From assembly GCA_959347315.1 (NCBI GenBank), contig OY365819.1, positions 24,638,495 to 24,702,494 of the forward strand: a stretch of 64,000 nucleotides of DNA, written 5' to 3'. How positions within the stretch are numbered: position 1 is the first letter of the stretch; every line of letters begins with the position of its first letter. Under the pieces are notes generated by a model. That model had not been told where the DNA came from and searched no databases. It saw nothing but the letters and a program-made list of their open reading frames with translations. This DNA is from Bimastos eiseni (Eukaryota; Annelida; Clitellata; Crassiclitellata; Lumbricidae). Shown here in pieces: positions 23,440 through 33,098 of the stretch. Made by a program: the position numbers and the translations under genes.

Positions 23440-24556
23440 CATGAGTATTATTATTATTAGTGGTATTATTATTAGTATCATCGGTATCATTATTATTATT
23501 ATAATTATTATTATCATTATTATAGTTTCATTATCACAATTTTTGTAACAATAAACATAGCAGTCAATCAATTCAATGCTACCTAAATGAAAAGAGTCAA
23601 TTAAAATATAAGTAGTGTAAAAAATAAATAGGATATTCAAAGCTATTATTTGCATATTAATAAACATTGTTTTTCATTTAGTGATGTATGCAGTTTCCAT
23701 TAACTTCACTCACAGAATCGAGTTACCAATGGATGCATGTGTCATCGGAGTGACTAAACTGCGAAACGAAATCTACGTCCTCCATACAATGCCCTCACAG
23801 CATCCTGTAATTCGTGTCTTTGAGGTTCAAAATCCATTTCGTCTTCAAAGGGAAATCGTAATAATAAGGGAGATTTCATTTCCCACTGATTTGGTTTCCA
23901 GTGAGACGGATAATTGTTTATACGTCGCTGAGTGTGATTCGATTGACGTCTGGAAGATAACAAGAGAAGGAGATGACGAATACAAATTCATCAAATGGCT
24001 GGACAAGGGTCATGTGCTTAAGCTGTCAGTGTTAAGTGATGGTGAGTTGTTGGTGTTCACTCAGGGCTCTTCCACTCTTGATATTTACGGATCGGACGCA
24101 GAACTCATACGATCCATTCAGTTATCATTAGGCCCGTTTAGTTTACTTTATGCAGTGGAAACATCCATAGGAAATTTTATCGTCGCTCATCAATGGATGG
24201 AGAATGTCGAAGAGGAGAGTGGATCAAATAGGAAGCAGAGGGGATGGATGTACGACGTTTGTGAATTTAGCAGAAACGGTCAGATGATCCGTCGTTTCTT
24301 GCCCTCAAGTGAAGCTCAAGAACTGGATCGTCCAGAGTATCTTTCACTCGATTCAGATGACCGAGTGTTTTTGGCTGCAAGTGGCGGAGTGATTCTCTTG
24401 AATTCAGATCTGAAACGGAATCGAATCTTTTGTTCAACAATAGAAGAAACGGCGATCGAAGGGCCTGAACGATTGCTATACGACAAGGAAAACAAACGAC
24501 TGTTCGTCGGAGGCCATCGTGATGGAGTTAATGTATACACTATAAGTTTGATATGA
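15229..24556 (+). CDS. candidate multi-exon gene: F-box-like, CARD-like, TRADD-N-like, beta-propeller
   Basis: Four exons on one strand are proposed: 15229-15475, 17185-17472, 18767-19117 and 23682-24556. The first ends in phase 1, the two middle ones are symmetric phase 1-1 (288 and 351 bp), and the last opens in phase 1 and ends with a stop, so any subset splices in frame. Domains suggest an innate immune or cell-death adaptor with a propeller sensor at the C terminus. The introns hold a minisatellite, a MITE and an L2 LINE. The alternative is two interleaved or adjacent genes: F-box-like plus propeller, and CARD plus TRADD-N. The 5' exons are not identified. Confidence 0.5.
15700..16165 (+). 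repeat. 85-bp tandem repeat of the CCTAGGA family
   Basis: The box CCCGGG or its variant occurs at 15704, 15789, 15874 and about 15958, a constant period of 85 bp. The first two units are almost identical. Each unit has CCTAGGTAGAATTAACTCCC, TTGCATT, then GAGTCAATTTATCCTAGGA. It lies in the first proposed intron of the gene above and matches the arrays at 1.2 and 3.2 kb. Confidence 0.9.
16820..16920. repeat. ATC-rich imperfect microsatellite
   Basis: Irregular run of ATC, ATT and GTC triplets; a related GATGATGATG tract is at 17100-17115. Frames reading through it are simple-sequence artefacts. Confidence 0.75.
17185..17472 (+). CDS. exon encoding a CARD-like death-fold domain
   Basis: Acceptor GTATTTTCAG precedes 17185; a weak donor GTTGAA follows 17472. 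The 96-codon segment is open throughout. Its pattern fits the CARD family: an initial helix ending RNNRSYFLENI, PTEELIASLLSFNCITKEE, a charged helix, ELLYIVRSFDRTKFSNFVKCL, and a last helix after HTNQRIVARIM. CARDs mediate contacts between apoptosis and immune signalling proteins in the cytoplasm. Length is normal for the fold. The domain call is by pattern only. Confidence 0.6.
17478..18766. other. intron or intergenic stretch
   Basis: A possible alternative exon is seen at 17966-18103 (acceptor CACTTGCAG, donor TCTG|GTAAAT), but its phase does not fit the neighbours and no domain is recognised. On the minus strand 18272-18595 is open for 107 codons without a family match. Confidence 0.35.
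18767..19117 (+). CDS. exon encoding a TRADD-N-like domain
   Basis: Acceptor CCATTTTAG precedes 18767 and the strong donor GTAAGT follows 19117. The 117 codons include LLHQRIEDFRSRTKP, a middle DKLISQLKNEGIEIL, then VVVWIWCHSQAALDHIKRLY and ESNQLRNVIFENI. This resembles a domain found N-terminal in cnidarian and deuterostome NLR/CARD proteins that is often labelled TRADD-N-like. Together with the CARD-like exon it suggests an adaptor in death or immune signalling. Phase 1-1 makes it a shuffle-competent exon. Confidence 0.55.
19125..20210. other. intron or intergenic stretch
   Basis: AT-rich without recognised coding sequence. Around 20030-20210 the sequence could be the beginning of the LINE that continues after the MITE, but this is unclear. 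Confidence 0.35.
20219..20618. mobile_element. hAT-like MITE (family M1), complete copy
   Basis: Ends CAATGTTCCATCTAA and TTAGAGGGAACACTG form imperfect terminal inverted repeats. Flanking octamers ACCGGGAC (20211-20218) and GCCGGGAC (20619-20626) differ by one base, the 8-bp target duplication expected for hAT elements. The 400-bp interior has GTGCGCGC-rich subterminal sequence and no gene. Copies or parts lie at 4981-5826, 13152 and 48430. Confidence 0.9.
20760..22405 (+). mobile_element. L2-type LINE, decayed
   Basis: Reverse transcriptase pieces appear in order in shifting frames: DPNDFRPIANVTSLSNK near 20990, LVFQSGFQKSHSTDT near 21100, FDTVDHVL near 21245, SRLGYCNALHDWLP near 21870, and the final YRVSSLELRC and SVAGPATWN-type blocks up to 22250. 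The 3' end GGTGCTATATAAACCATCGA with AATAAATAAAT at about 22370-22400 is typical of L2 tails. No frame stays open for more than about 100 codons. It sits in the long intron before the propeller exon. Confidence 0.8.
22412..22704 (-). pseudogene. transposon-derived Cys-rich protein fragment
   Basis: The minus strand encodes FIYDRDCLLCEKSAH followed, after a frameshift near 22545, by DDWAFVVQARVLHVLDLHAA and ESAYHQ. A Cys-x2-Cys pair followed by a VxDLxAAExxYH helix is a pattern I recall from a family of multi-copy, transposon-associated proteins in marine invertebrates. It is cut at both ends. Function unknown. Confidence 0.5.
22734..22777. repeat. perfect 44-bp palindrome
   Basis: Two 22-base arms (GTTGCCGAAACAAATATACC + AG and its exact complement) meet with no spacer at CAG|CTG. 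Bases outside do not pair. It follows directly after the Cys-rich fragment and may mark the fused ends of a small mobile element. Confidence 0.95.
22780..23395. other. intergenic or intron, no gene seen
   Basis: AT-rich, with an AT run near 23018-23045. No open frame with family resemblance. Confidence 0.4.
23396..23525. repeat. (ATT)n microsatellite
   Basis: About 130 bases of mostly ATT triplets with occasional ATC and AGT interruptions. Open frames across it (poly-Ile) are artefacts. Confidence 0.95.
23682..24556 (+). CDS. terminal exon: NHL-type beta-propeller protein
   Basis: Follows the acceptor TTTTTCATTTAG in phase 1 and stays open for 291 codons to TGA at 24554-24556. Repeating units of about 45 residues each end in short hydrophobic strands: NEIYVLHT, NCLYVAECDSIDVWKI, GELLVFTQGSSTLDIY, GNFIVAHQW with VCEFSRNGQMIRRF, DRVFLAASGGVILLNSD, KRLFVGGHRDGVNVYTI. 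This is the layout of NHL/TRIM-type or WD-like six-bladed propellers. No signal peptide or membrane segment. If used alone the first ATG is 23684; the splice context favours a preceding exon. It is intact, in contrast to its surroundings. Confidence 0.8.
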
Positions 24557-24744
24557 ACTAGAGTGTCATAAATTAATTCTGACATACAAAAACACTTTAA
24601 AATTATTTCCAGTAACGAGATAAATCGGCAAGATTGAAGACTCTAGACCTCGCTGAGACCCGATTCGATGGAGTTTTCGTAAGTAGGCGGATTGTAATGT
24701 CGCCGCCCCTACCCCACACACATTTTATAGGCCTACGAACAAGA

Positions 24745-25490
24745 CATAACGAGGTTCTGAGCACAATGAACATGGATCTCTCTAAGGCCTTCGATACCGT
24801 GGACCATGCGATCTTATTAAAAAAGCTGCATAATTATGGCGCGCGAGGATCACAGCTCGACTGGTTTGCCGATTACTTATCCGATAGAACCCAAACTGTA
24901 AATTGCAATGGGGCTTATTCCATCACCTGTTCAATCCACCACGGCGTTCCGCAAGGCTCAAATTTGAGTCCACTCCTATTCTTGGTCTATATAAATGATT
25001 TTGCCTTTGTTTCTTCCCTGCTCTTCTGTATTCTATTCGCTGACGATACGAACCTATTCTGCTCCCAATCTTCTTACCAAACCTAATTGATAAGCTAATT
25101 ATTGAAATGGGAAATGTATCTGATTGTTTCTTAGCCAATAAATTAACAATTGACATAGATAAAACCAATTTTATATTATTTTATTCCCCTAGGAAATGTG
25201 TACCAGCAAATGTCTTGCTCACATTTAATGGTACTCCGCTTACCCAAACCTCCTCTGCTCGCTTTCTAGAAGTACAAATTGACGCTAATTTAAAATGGAA
25301 AAGCCACATTGACCATGTCTCGGTGAAAGCTTCCAAAAACTTAAGCATATTACGAAGAGTCTCCAATAAACTACCAATAGTAATCCGCAGGCAACTCTAT
25401 TTCACTATGATTCAGCCATACCTTGTCTACTGTAACTTGGTATGGGCCTCAAACTACCCCTCCTACTTAGTAAAACTTGAAAACATGTGA
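24745..25490 (+). mobile_element. LINE family A, reverse transcriptase fragment
   Basis: Encodes MDLSKAFDTVDHAILLKKL, SQLDWFADYLSDRTQTV, HHGVPQGSNLSPLLFL, then FADDTNLF and, after a small frameshift near 25085, the thumb region with FLEVQIDANLKWKSHID and MIQPYLVYCNLVWA. It stops abruptly at about 25490. The first part aligns with the minus-strand copy at 1652-2905 (shared sequence around CACGGCGTTCCGCAAGGCTC). One break only, so relatively young. Confidence 0.9.
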
Positions 25491-25494
25491 CTCG

Positions 25495-26020
25495 TCAGCA
25501 CAAAACCAGTCACTTATATACATAATATTTTTTCCTGTTTTTTGCACCATCCTGAAGCTGCTAGATTTACCTTTCCAACACCGTTTTCAGCTAGTTTATG
25601 CCTTGCATACAGCCAAAGTTATAGAATTTCCAATGTGACCGTTTACGTAAAGTGCTATTCGAGAAAACTGCGTGCAAAGTTTAGCCATATTATTTGTATA
25701 ATCTCCTTAGCAACGGCTATTGTTTTTTAACCGATTCAACTGAAATTTGGCACCATTGCAGCTGCAGGTATTACAAATGTACTTTCAAAATTTGGTGTAG
25801 ATATCTCAAGTAGAAACAAAGTTATTAAAGATATTCCAGTTGACCAACAATAAATCATTGAAACTAAATGTCAATTTTATTACAAAAGTCTCAAATTCCG
25901 AGAGAGATTAAGCAGCTATTACCTGCTAAGGAATTAGATATTGCAATACAGTAATGGATAAAATTAACATCCAAATAATAAAAACATAGAAATAAAATGA
26001 TAGTTTATTCCAGTCACACT
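25495..26020. other. intergenic, no gene seen
   Basis: No repeat or coding pattern recognised. The start (after 25490) does not continue the LINE. Confidence 0.4.
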
Positions 26021-26029
26021 ATGTATTCA

Positions 26030-26500
26030 GCATCAACTGGCAAAGACACGGGTCTTCTCCCACCACCACCTAGAGTTTAAGATGTACCAGGAACAGATGA
26101 TCCTGAATCACCACAGGATGATGTGTTTCCTTTGTGTTCTGGGTCCCCTGTGGAAACATGATCTAACCCTTCAGTCGACCATCTGCAAGTGTTAAAAGGT
26201 CTTCTGCATCATGTCGTCCAGTTTGACGTGAAGGCGATCGGTGGCTCTGGATTGTCAACGGATGTAGTAGCCTCATCTTAACGACACTGTTTGATAAAAA
26301 ACATTAGTGCTGTCGCCCTCCTCCTTTATCCAGGCTTGGGACTGGCACTGCCAGAGTACAAGCAGTGGCGGAGTTAAAAAGGAATTGATGTATTTTTGTC
26401 CAGTCTTCTTTTCGGCTCTGTTTGTCCAAGGCGTCGTCTTCGAGTTCATGTGTAGCAACAGGCATTCACATTCGTCCATGGATCTACAACAAAAAGACAA
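26030..26500 (-). pseudogene. degraded duplicate of the last exon of the neighbouring gene
   Basis: Blocks align with exon 4 of the gene at 26955-30858 in the same orientation and order: GGCAAAGACACGGGTCTTCT versus GGCGAAGACAGAGGTCTTCT, and CATGGATCTACAACAAAAAG versus CACGGATCTGCAACAAAAGG. Stops and indels destroy the frame. It implies a tandem or partial duplication of this gene type. Confidence 0.6.
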
Positions 26501-26954
26501 ATCTTATGGATTACAGTCTAATACTAACAGACGTTTAAGAGCAAATTTTTTTATAGAAATTAAATATAACAATCCGAAAAAAAATTTATGACAAAATTTT
26601 AGATCTAAATTATAGAGGAAATAGAGAACATCAGCCCTATAAGCTAGCCGGAAAGACAGTCATTGGTGTGAAGCATTAGCAACTTCATATCTTAGCCTCG
26701 GCATATCAGAGCGGGACAAATCTTCTCCCTCACCGTCTCATCTTCCCAGCGACAGTGTACAATCAGTGAAATCGTCATAGCTTAGTTGGTAATGAGGTGC
26801 AGGCGGAGCAAAATTCTTGATGCAAATCTCTAGAGGAGATTTGAATACTTAACCCTCGATTGACAACCCAGCACACAAACCAAAACACAAGCAAGCTCAC
26901 CCACATAATAATAATGAAACAATATTTAGAATATATAAAAAGTGAATCAGCAGG

Positions 26955-27474
26955 TCACTCCAGCCGGACAACTGGTTTTACATTTCGGCCAGAACGAGTA
27001 ACCCGCCCGCGAGTTTCAACACCACGTCCACGACTCCTCCGGAAGGGAGGAGTCTGCCCTTTGCCGATGCTTCCAGTGTCAACCGGCGAAGACAGAGGTC
27101 TTCTGCCACCACGTCCGCGAGTTTTACGTGTTTCACCAACCGGTGGATCTGGTTCAATAGAAGAGGAAGCGTGGTGTCGTCCAGAATTCTCAATGGGAAC
27201 TGCTTTCTCCAAGGGTTCTTTGTCCTCAAGTCCAGCTGGAGAAGGCTGCAGTACTTCGGGCAATGGACACATCACATCCTTCCACGGATCTGCAACAAAA
27301 GGTCGAATCTTGTGGTATAGATACCACTTCCTTGCATCATCCATCTCTGGAGATGTGATTGGAGTTGGCGCTTCCATTGGTAGTGCATCCTTGCTCTTGA
27401 AAAGCTGGAAAGGCACTTCTGGATCCTCAGGTGACACCCTGGCAAACACCATCCCAGGGTGAGCAGAATCAAAC
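26955..27474 (-). CDS. exon 4: C-terminal region
   Basis: Acceptor ACGCATTTCAG; open to the stop at 26955-26957. Starts RFDSAHPGMVFARVS, contains ARKWYLYHKIRPFVADPWKD, and ends in a basic low-complexity tail (TRKTRGRGGRRPL, RRSRGRGVETRGRVTR) that could bind nucleic acid or direct nuclear import. A degraded relative lies just downstream. Confidence 0.75.
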
Positions 27475-30400
27475 CTGAAATGCGTAATAATTTAATGTTG
27501 TATCATGTTCAAACAATTACAAAGTACTTCTCGCAGTGTATACCAGTTAAAAGCACTCCAGTGTAAAAAACCCAATGAACAAGTAGCTTGGAATCAAAGG
27601 TGAAATGAAATTAAAATAATATTTAAAGGGTCAGAACAGAATCAAAAAAATATGCACAATAATTTTATCATAATTATAGATAACTTGTAGCATTATAGTT
27701 AAGTACTGCAATGAAAGGCACTAATAAAAATCTACAAATTTCCATGCATTTTCGCTGTTGCACATGTAAGTGAAAAAAATTATGTGGTTCATCTAACCTG
27801 AAATGCCAATGTTTTTTAATGCCCGAAAATGCCCGAAAATATGGCCGCAGATGTTCTTGCCAATCTCCAACCGGGACCAAGGATGTTCCATCTTCCAGGC
27901 CAACAAGCTGACTCTGATTTACAGAAGCACTTCCATTCACCACAGATGCCATTTCTGACAGAGATGACACTGCATGGCGTCTGAATGCCTGTTTCAGAAG
28001 CCCAAAACACCAGTCCGGGGCAAACTTTGTGTGTCCTACAACTAAAAAATTCAACACTATAGACTTGTGAAGACCAATGGCAACCCTCCATGCACAGTAC
28101 CAAAGCATGAAACGATTCTTGTTTTGGCCTGAACAGTTATCTCAATGAAGCTTGACATCAGTCTCACCAAATCCATAACGCTGAAAGAAATAATGCAAAT
28201 AGGACACAACAGCATTCGAACCCTTACTGATGAGATGGGCTTCGTCAATCAGAAAGTTCACTTGTCTAGGAACCCCTTCACAGCAGACACCAAATATGCC
28301 TAACTTGCGTGGAACAAGGAAGTATATTGGTCCTGGCTGTAAAGGATCACTCGGCAAATGTACTTGCTGTGCATAGTCAAAACTGTAGTGCATGGACATG
28401 CTGCGGCTACACGGAGCACTTGCTTGCAAATCAGAGAGACCGAATTCCAGGCATGTTGATTTTGCCTCGTCAACCATGGATTTGTAGAGTGATCGTTCAA
28501 TCTGGACATCATTCAAATGCTGTTCTTGTTGACGAAGCTTGTCACCTGTGAAAAATATGTATTATAATTAATTTCAAAACTAATAAATTATCGAGAGAAC
28601 ATCATTGGTTTTATATTTATACCATTGAATCTGTAAAGATTGAGATTTTCATTTCAACGAGGGGCAGCAGTGAACTAATCGAAACCTACAAGATTATAAT
28701 TTGAAAGAAGGCAGTGCAGGTATAGAATTTTTAATTAGCAACAAACAAGGCAATTCTGGACATCATTATAAAATTTTTGTTTAAGACACTCCAAGGAACA
28801 ATAGGGCAGAAATTCTTCAGTTCAACGGTTCTGGAATGATTTGGATGATGGAAGAGGAAGATAGGAGAGATAGACACAGGTTAACTTGCAGTGCTTCTAA
28901 CGTCTGAGCCATTTAAACCCATGTTATGTCATACGATACAATACAACTGCAGTGCAATTGAGCATGATGGACTTGCTCAAGGTCAGTAAGCAGTAACTTC
29001 CTTGGACAAGGTTTGAAACCATGTTACAGGTCAAAAGCTCTAGTCAACCTGTAACCATTTAGTTAAGTGCAAATTGTAATCTCGTATGCAGACAAAGCTT
29101 GGTGCTCCAAATAACAACAAAACACTACAACAGCATTTCAAATTTCCCAAACAACTTACTTTCTTGCTTTTCTCTATAAAATCATAGAAAACTATGCAGT
29201 TCAAATCAAACCTTTTTCATGATCCTCGATATTGGCACTACGGTAGATCAACGTGTTGTTGTTTTGGCAAGTCCAACACAAATCAGTCATTGGCTTGCAC
29301 GTCGTGATGAATGGAACGAGTTGAAGCCAGTACTGTTTGAAGGTCGAAAATCCAGCGACTCGTTTTCCATGTTGTTCCATGCACGTTTTGTATAAGCCGT
29401 ACACTTTGGTCTTGGTGTGGCTCGATGGCAGCAACTTGATATCATCCCGCTTAAATCCAGGAACCCTTCCAGGAAGCATCATAGCATGCTCACTGGCATA
29501 ATTTGTCAGGAAGCGAATGATATCTTCAATTTCGCTAAACTGAAAGCAGTGGGTGTTGCTCTTACGTCCACCGCTTTGTTTTTCTTTTGGTGTTAAACCT
29601 TCTGTTTTATACCACTTGAGAATCCCCGTCAGTCTGTCCTGGCTAATTCCGTGGATGAACTTAAAGGTTGTACGGCAGATCTGACGGCTTTCCAAATAAT
29701 ATGATGTTCGCTGGTGTTGACGCACCGCTTGGCTGGATTTCCTGCTGCCACAAGTCTCATCAGACATGTTTATTGCGCAAGAAATTTTGCCGAGTAGCAC
29801 CAACATTTGATCCCGTGACACAAGTGCAGCCATTTCCATTCTACGCTTGACCATGTCCTCCGGAGCATACTGGCTACTGCATAGGAGTCCATTATTAAGT
29901 TTACATTGACATCTACAAAATAATAAACCACCCATATAAAAATATTTTTTTCTATTTATCAAATTCATTTCAGTTTGCTTTTATAAAAGCCATGCAACAA
30001 AAAAGCAAAGCCAATGCTAAAAGCCTTCATTCAAAACAAACAGCAATTTACAAGATTTATCAACCGGTAGACTGCAATTATTGATTATCGAGAAGAATCC
30101 TGATAAAAAATAAAATGCAATTGAAATACTAATTATTATTTCCTATCATTAACTTAATCAATTAATGATAAACTTGTACATTGCACAATAAGGATTGTAA
30201 AAGATGAAGTAGTGCAAGAGAGGAAATGACACAACTTTTGCATTTATAACTGAATACTAAAAAACAAGCTCAATAATACAGGTTGTAAACCTAACCGTTA
30301 TGCCTAAGGTCTTATAAAAACGAGCACAGTGAGAAGAGGGTCTAAACCTAGTAGTTGTGCCTGAATGTTTATAAATACAAGCTCAACTAGAACAGGCTAA

Positions 30401-30858
30401 TCTTTACAGTTATGCCTGAGACTTATAATAATAATTAGCTCAATAATTAGAGCTTAGTTTAAACTGATTTTCGTATAGGAGTCGCAGTGAATCAGAAACA
30501 GTACGTGAATGTCTATAAACAAGGATCCTGTGGTGCACAGTATTTAAAAAATAATCGGGGCTTACCTGAATTCAACCGCTTTCTGATATTCAACGGCATT
30601 GTCATCAGTTACGAACTCGCTAAATGTTTTAGCGTGCGTCATGACCTCTTCGAAATCCGAAACATTCATTTCATTTTCTTCTTGGTCATCTGAATCGTTG
30701 TTGGCATCAGATTCTGTCCGAAAATCATCATCACTGAAAACCTCGCTTTCATCGCGATCGTCATTGCGATCGATGATCAAATACTCTTGCAACAATTCGT
30801 GCACTTTTGCTCGATCCGACCCTTTAGCATTAATCAAATTCGCGATAATCTCTTCCAT
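26955..30858 (-). CDS. four-exon gene for a transposase-like protein, one internal TGA
   Basis: Exons (transcribed right to left): 30566-30858, 29212-29912, 27798-28545, 26955-27474. Intron phases 2, 1, 2 agree at every junction; total 2262 bp, 753 residues including one in-frame TGA at 28142-28144. The protein has an acidic N terminus, a Cys-rich patch, a helical region ending TDLCWTCQNN, and a central nuclease-like part: HYSFDYAQQVH, GPIYF..PRK.GIFGVC, DEA...KG, DNCSGQNKNR, GHTKFAPDWCFG. This is a multi-copy family of invertebrate transposase-like proteins, perhaps the group labelled DUF7869 (from memory). Asp residues in these motifs suggest an RNase H-like fold. Domesticated gene or recently dead element copy are both possible. 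Confidence 0.75.
27798..28545 (-). CDS. exon 3: central catalytic-like region with in-frame TGA
   Basis: Acceptor TTTTTCACAG; donor GTTAGA, phase 2. Encodes HYSFDYAQQVHLPSDPLQPG, GIFGVCCEGVPRQVNFLIDE, then VKLH, a TGA, DNCSGQNKNR, LHKSIVLNFLVVGHTKFAPD and IKKHWHF. The stop stands where related proteins, as I recall, have a Cys or Ala between H and D. Apart from it the exon is fully open, which argues for a very recent mutation, an assembly error or recoding. Confidence 0.75.
28546..29211 (-). other. intron 2 of the transposase-like gene
   Basis: AT-rich, 666 bp, bounded by GTTTGA and CACAG; no gene or repeat seen inside. Confidence 0.65.
29212..29912 (-). CDS. exon 2: Cys-rich and helical region
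   Basis: Acceptor TTATTTTGTAG; donor GTTTGA (non-optimal), phase 1. Starts with CQCKLNNGLLCSSQY, giving three closely spaced Cys, continues with FIHGISQDRLTGIL, GGRKSN, EDIIRFLTNYASEHAMMLPG and DDIKLLPSSHTKTKVYGLY, and ends TDLCWTCQNNNTLIYR. These blocks in this order define the family. The frame is intact. Confidence 0.8.
29913..30565 (-). other. intron 1 of the transposase-like gene
   Basis: 653 bp between GTAAGC and TTTTGTAG. Contains four imperfect repeats of about 65 bp (30260-30470) with the shared phrase CAAGCTCAATAATACAGG or ACGAGCACAGTGAGAAG, followed by CTAA(A/C)C and TTATGCCT. Confidence 0.6.
30566..30858 (-). CDS. exon 1: acidic N terminus
   Basis: ATG at 30858-30856; ends before donor GTAAGC, phase 2. 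Encodes MEEIIANLINAKGSDRAKV, then a strongly acidic Asp/Glu/Ser-rich stretch (DDRDESEVFSDDDF, NDSDDQEENE). No domain recognised. Upstream at 30900-31060 the sequence is comparatively GC-rich and may hold the promoter. Confidence 0.7.
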
Positions 30859-31469
30859 TTTCGAGAATTCAGTATTTCAAAATCAACAAACTAGATTGCA
30901 TTCCGTGTGTGCGTGACATTTAAAGAGACCGGGTCATACCCAGTGCGCATGCGCATAGCTGACCTTAAAACCATCAGCCAACCGCAGTTCAAGATTGTAT
31001 CACGTGATCAAAACACGCGCTCGGGTTGCTAACAAGGCATCGGATATTGTTTACATACGTCGACCTCCTTCTGGGCAAGCTGTGTGCGTAATAGATAAGC
31101 TAAGGTCATATGTTAATAATAGAACAGGAAATGGAGATATTCTGCTGCAAAACGAGACCATGAAGGCGGGAAATCTCGAACCATAACCTAATTAAATATG
31201 ACACCAAAGAGAGCGAAATTTGAACCGAAATTATGATTTTCCGTCTCGTAACATTATAGGGCTGTTGGTAAAAATCTTTTTTGAAGCCTTTATGAAAGTC
31301 CAAACAAAAGTTTTAGATATTATTTGTATTAAATATATATTTTTGTAATCGTTTCTGCATTAATATCAATTACGACCGGTTTGAGGTTTCATGTCATTTT
31401 TGGTCATTTTAAGCCTGATTGTAACCAGCGACTTGCGACTGGTTTTGCAAAATTTTTCCACACATTTTA

Positions 31470-32416
31470 AAAAAGGCTCTCCGATTTATTCAAGGAATAA
31501 CCCACTGGGCTCGATTTGCACCGTTATTTAAACAACACCGTGTACTTTAAATTTTGAAGCAAATTACCACTTTTCAAATAGCTACATTCATGTTCTCAGC
31601 AGTCAATGATAGGCTCCAATCAGCTTTTATTAAATATTTTACTAAGGTGAAAGAAATTCACGATTACTCCACTTGCTCCTCCTATCAGTATAGGCCCGAT
31701 TTTGCCAGAACTAATACCCATTTTCTCTCTCTGAGAGTCGCTGGACCTAGAGTCTGGAACTTTCTACCCTCTGACCTCCATAGAATCTTAACTATAACCT
31801 CATTTAAAATCGCTCTCCGTAAGTATTTGCTAGATTTCGATAACTGTTAACAATTAACTTTGATGTTCATAATATTACTACATTTATAATTCCTATTTCA
31901 CTGGACTTCCTCGTTTCTTCTTTAGTAATAGTATGTTCCTAACAGAATTTTTTATTTATTTTCATACTATATTTTCGTCTCCTCCATATGCCTCGGCTGT
32001 GCGCTAATGATCAGCAGTTAAGTTTAGTTAAGAGTGTTATATTATTTTCTCTATTTTCTTTTTATTTTTTCTTATTCTTGACAACAATGCTTACTTACCT
32101 ATTCTTTTCTTTCCATAAATATATATTATAAATATATATATATATTATATATATATTATATATATATTATCTTTAATTTAACCAGATTCTTCGTTGCCTA
32201 TCTATATTAGTGATTATAAGTATTTTACAGTCTTTTCTTGTGGTTCCCTATAGCGGGATATTTTCCCTTGGGTCTCCATGGTATCCGTCATTCTTCCAGT
32301 TTACGTTGTGCTCTGTTATACCTCCTTTAGCGAATTTTGTGCTTCTATTGCTATGAAGCCAGTTTTTGTGTGTGAGTGTTTGTATTGTTGGATATCAATA
32401 AACGATTTAAACGAGT

Positions 32417-32455
<39 letters not shown>
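31470..32455 (+). mobile_element. LINE family A, 3' end copy
   Basis: Codes for the last part of the LINE protein: CSSYQYRPDFARTNTHFLSL, RVAGPRVWNFLPSDLHRIL, ALRKYLLDFD, stop at 31848-31850. It is followed by a 3' UTR of about 550 bp ending TATCAATAAACGATTTAAACG and an (AT)n run. The C-terminal and UTR portions align with 1652-2320 on the minus strand. 5'-truncated, as is usual for LINEs. A second AT-rich run is at 32117-32170. Confidence 0.85.
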
Positions 32456-32457
<2 letters not shown>

Positions 32458-33098
32458 CGTTTTCAAATTCGTTTTCGGCCGAAATTGACAGTGATTGTTT
32501 GTCTTTCAATGTGCTTATAGACTGGGGTAGGTAGCATATCTGTTATGTAATATAGGGGTGGGGGACTGGGGCCACAGTTGCTGCTATTATAACGTTGTTG
32601 GGGGCAGGTTTGGGCCAAAAATTGAGATTTTATGCGTTATTTAGTATGTGAACGGCCCATATGTGGATCGTCATCAACATCTTTCTGCGCTGGACCAATG
32701 TCATTAGACTCTTCCACATAATTGCCAACATGGTAGACGTCGGTCTGATGAACTGAATTTCCGGTATATATTCATGACACTGGGTCAGCATCAACATCTT
32801 TCTGCACTGGACCAGACTGTTCCGAATTACTGCCAGCCAGATCAACTGTATTTCCGGTATTTTCTTAAGTGATTTTTTTATGTTTGATCCTTGGACTCAA
32901 AATCGGCCAATTTCTCCGGTTCGTTTCTTCTTCGTGTTGATTTCAGAGAAACTAAATTTAAATAATACCTAATTTCTCTATGTTTGAACTGCATGTAAGC
33001 ATCTCTTTGTTTTGTTTATTAAGACTCAGGCCACCCAACAAAATCAATATCGTTGTTTGAAACAGGTGACATCTACGTAGCCCCTAAGAGACATGGAA
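32456..33098. other. intergenic, no gene seen
   Basis: Two near-copies of CATCAACATCTTTCTGC(G/A)C + TGGACCA (32670-32698 and 32787-32815) form an imperfect direct repeat about 117 bp apart. Nothing else recognised. Confidence 0.45.

Noticed and set aside
23344..23667. Ile-rich open frame on the minus strand
   Set aside because: Translation of an ATT microsatellite.
26860..27462. 200-codon plus-strand open frame
   Set aside because: It is the antisense shadow of exon 4, whose splice sites and phases support the minus strand.
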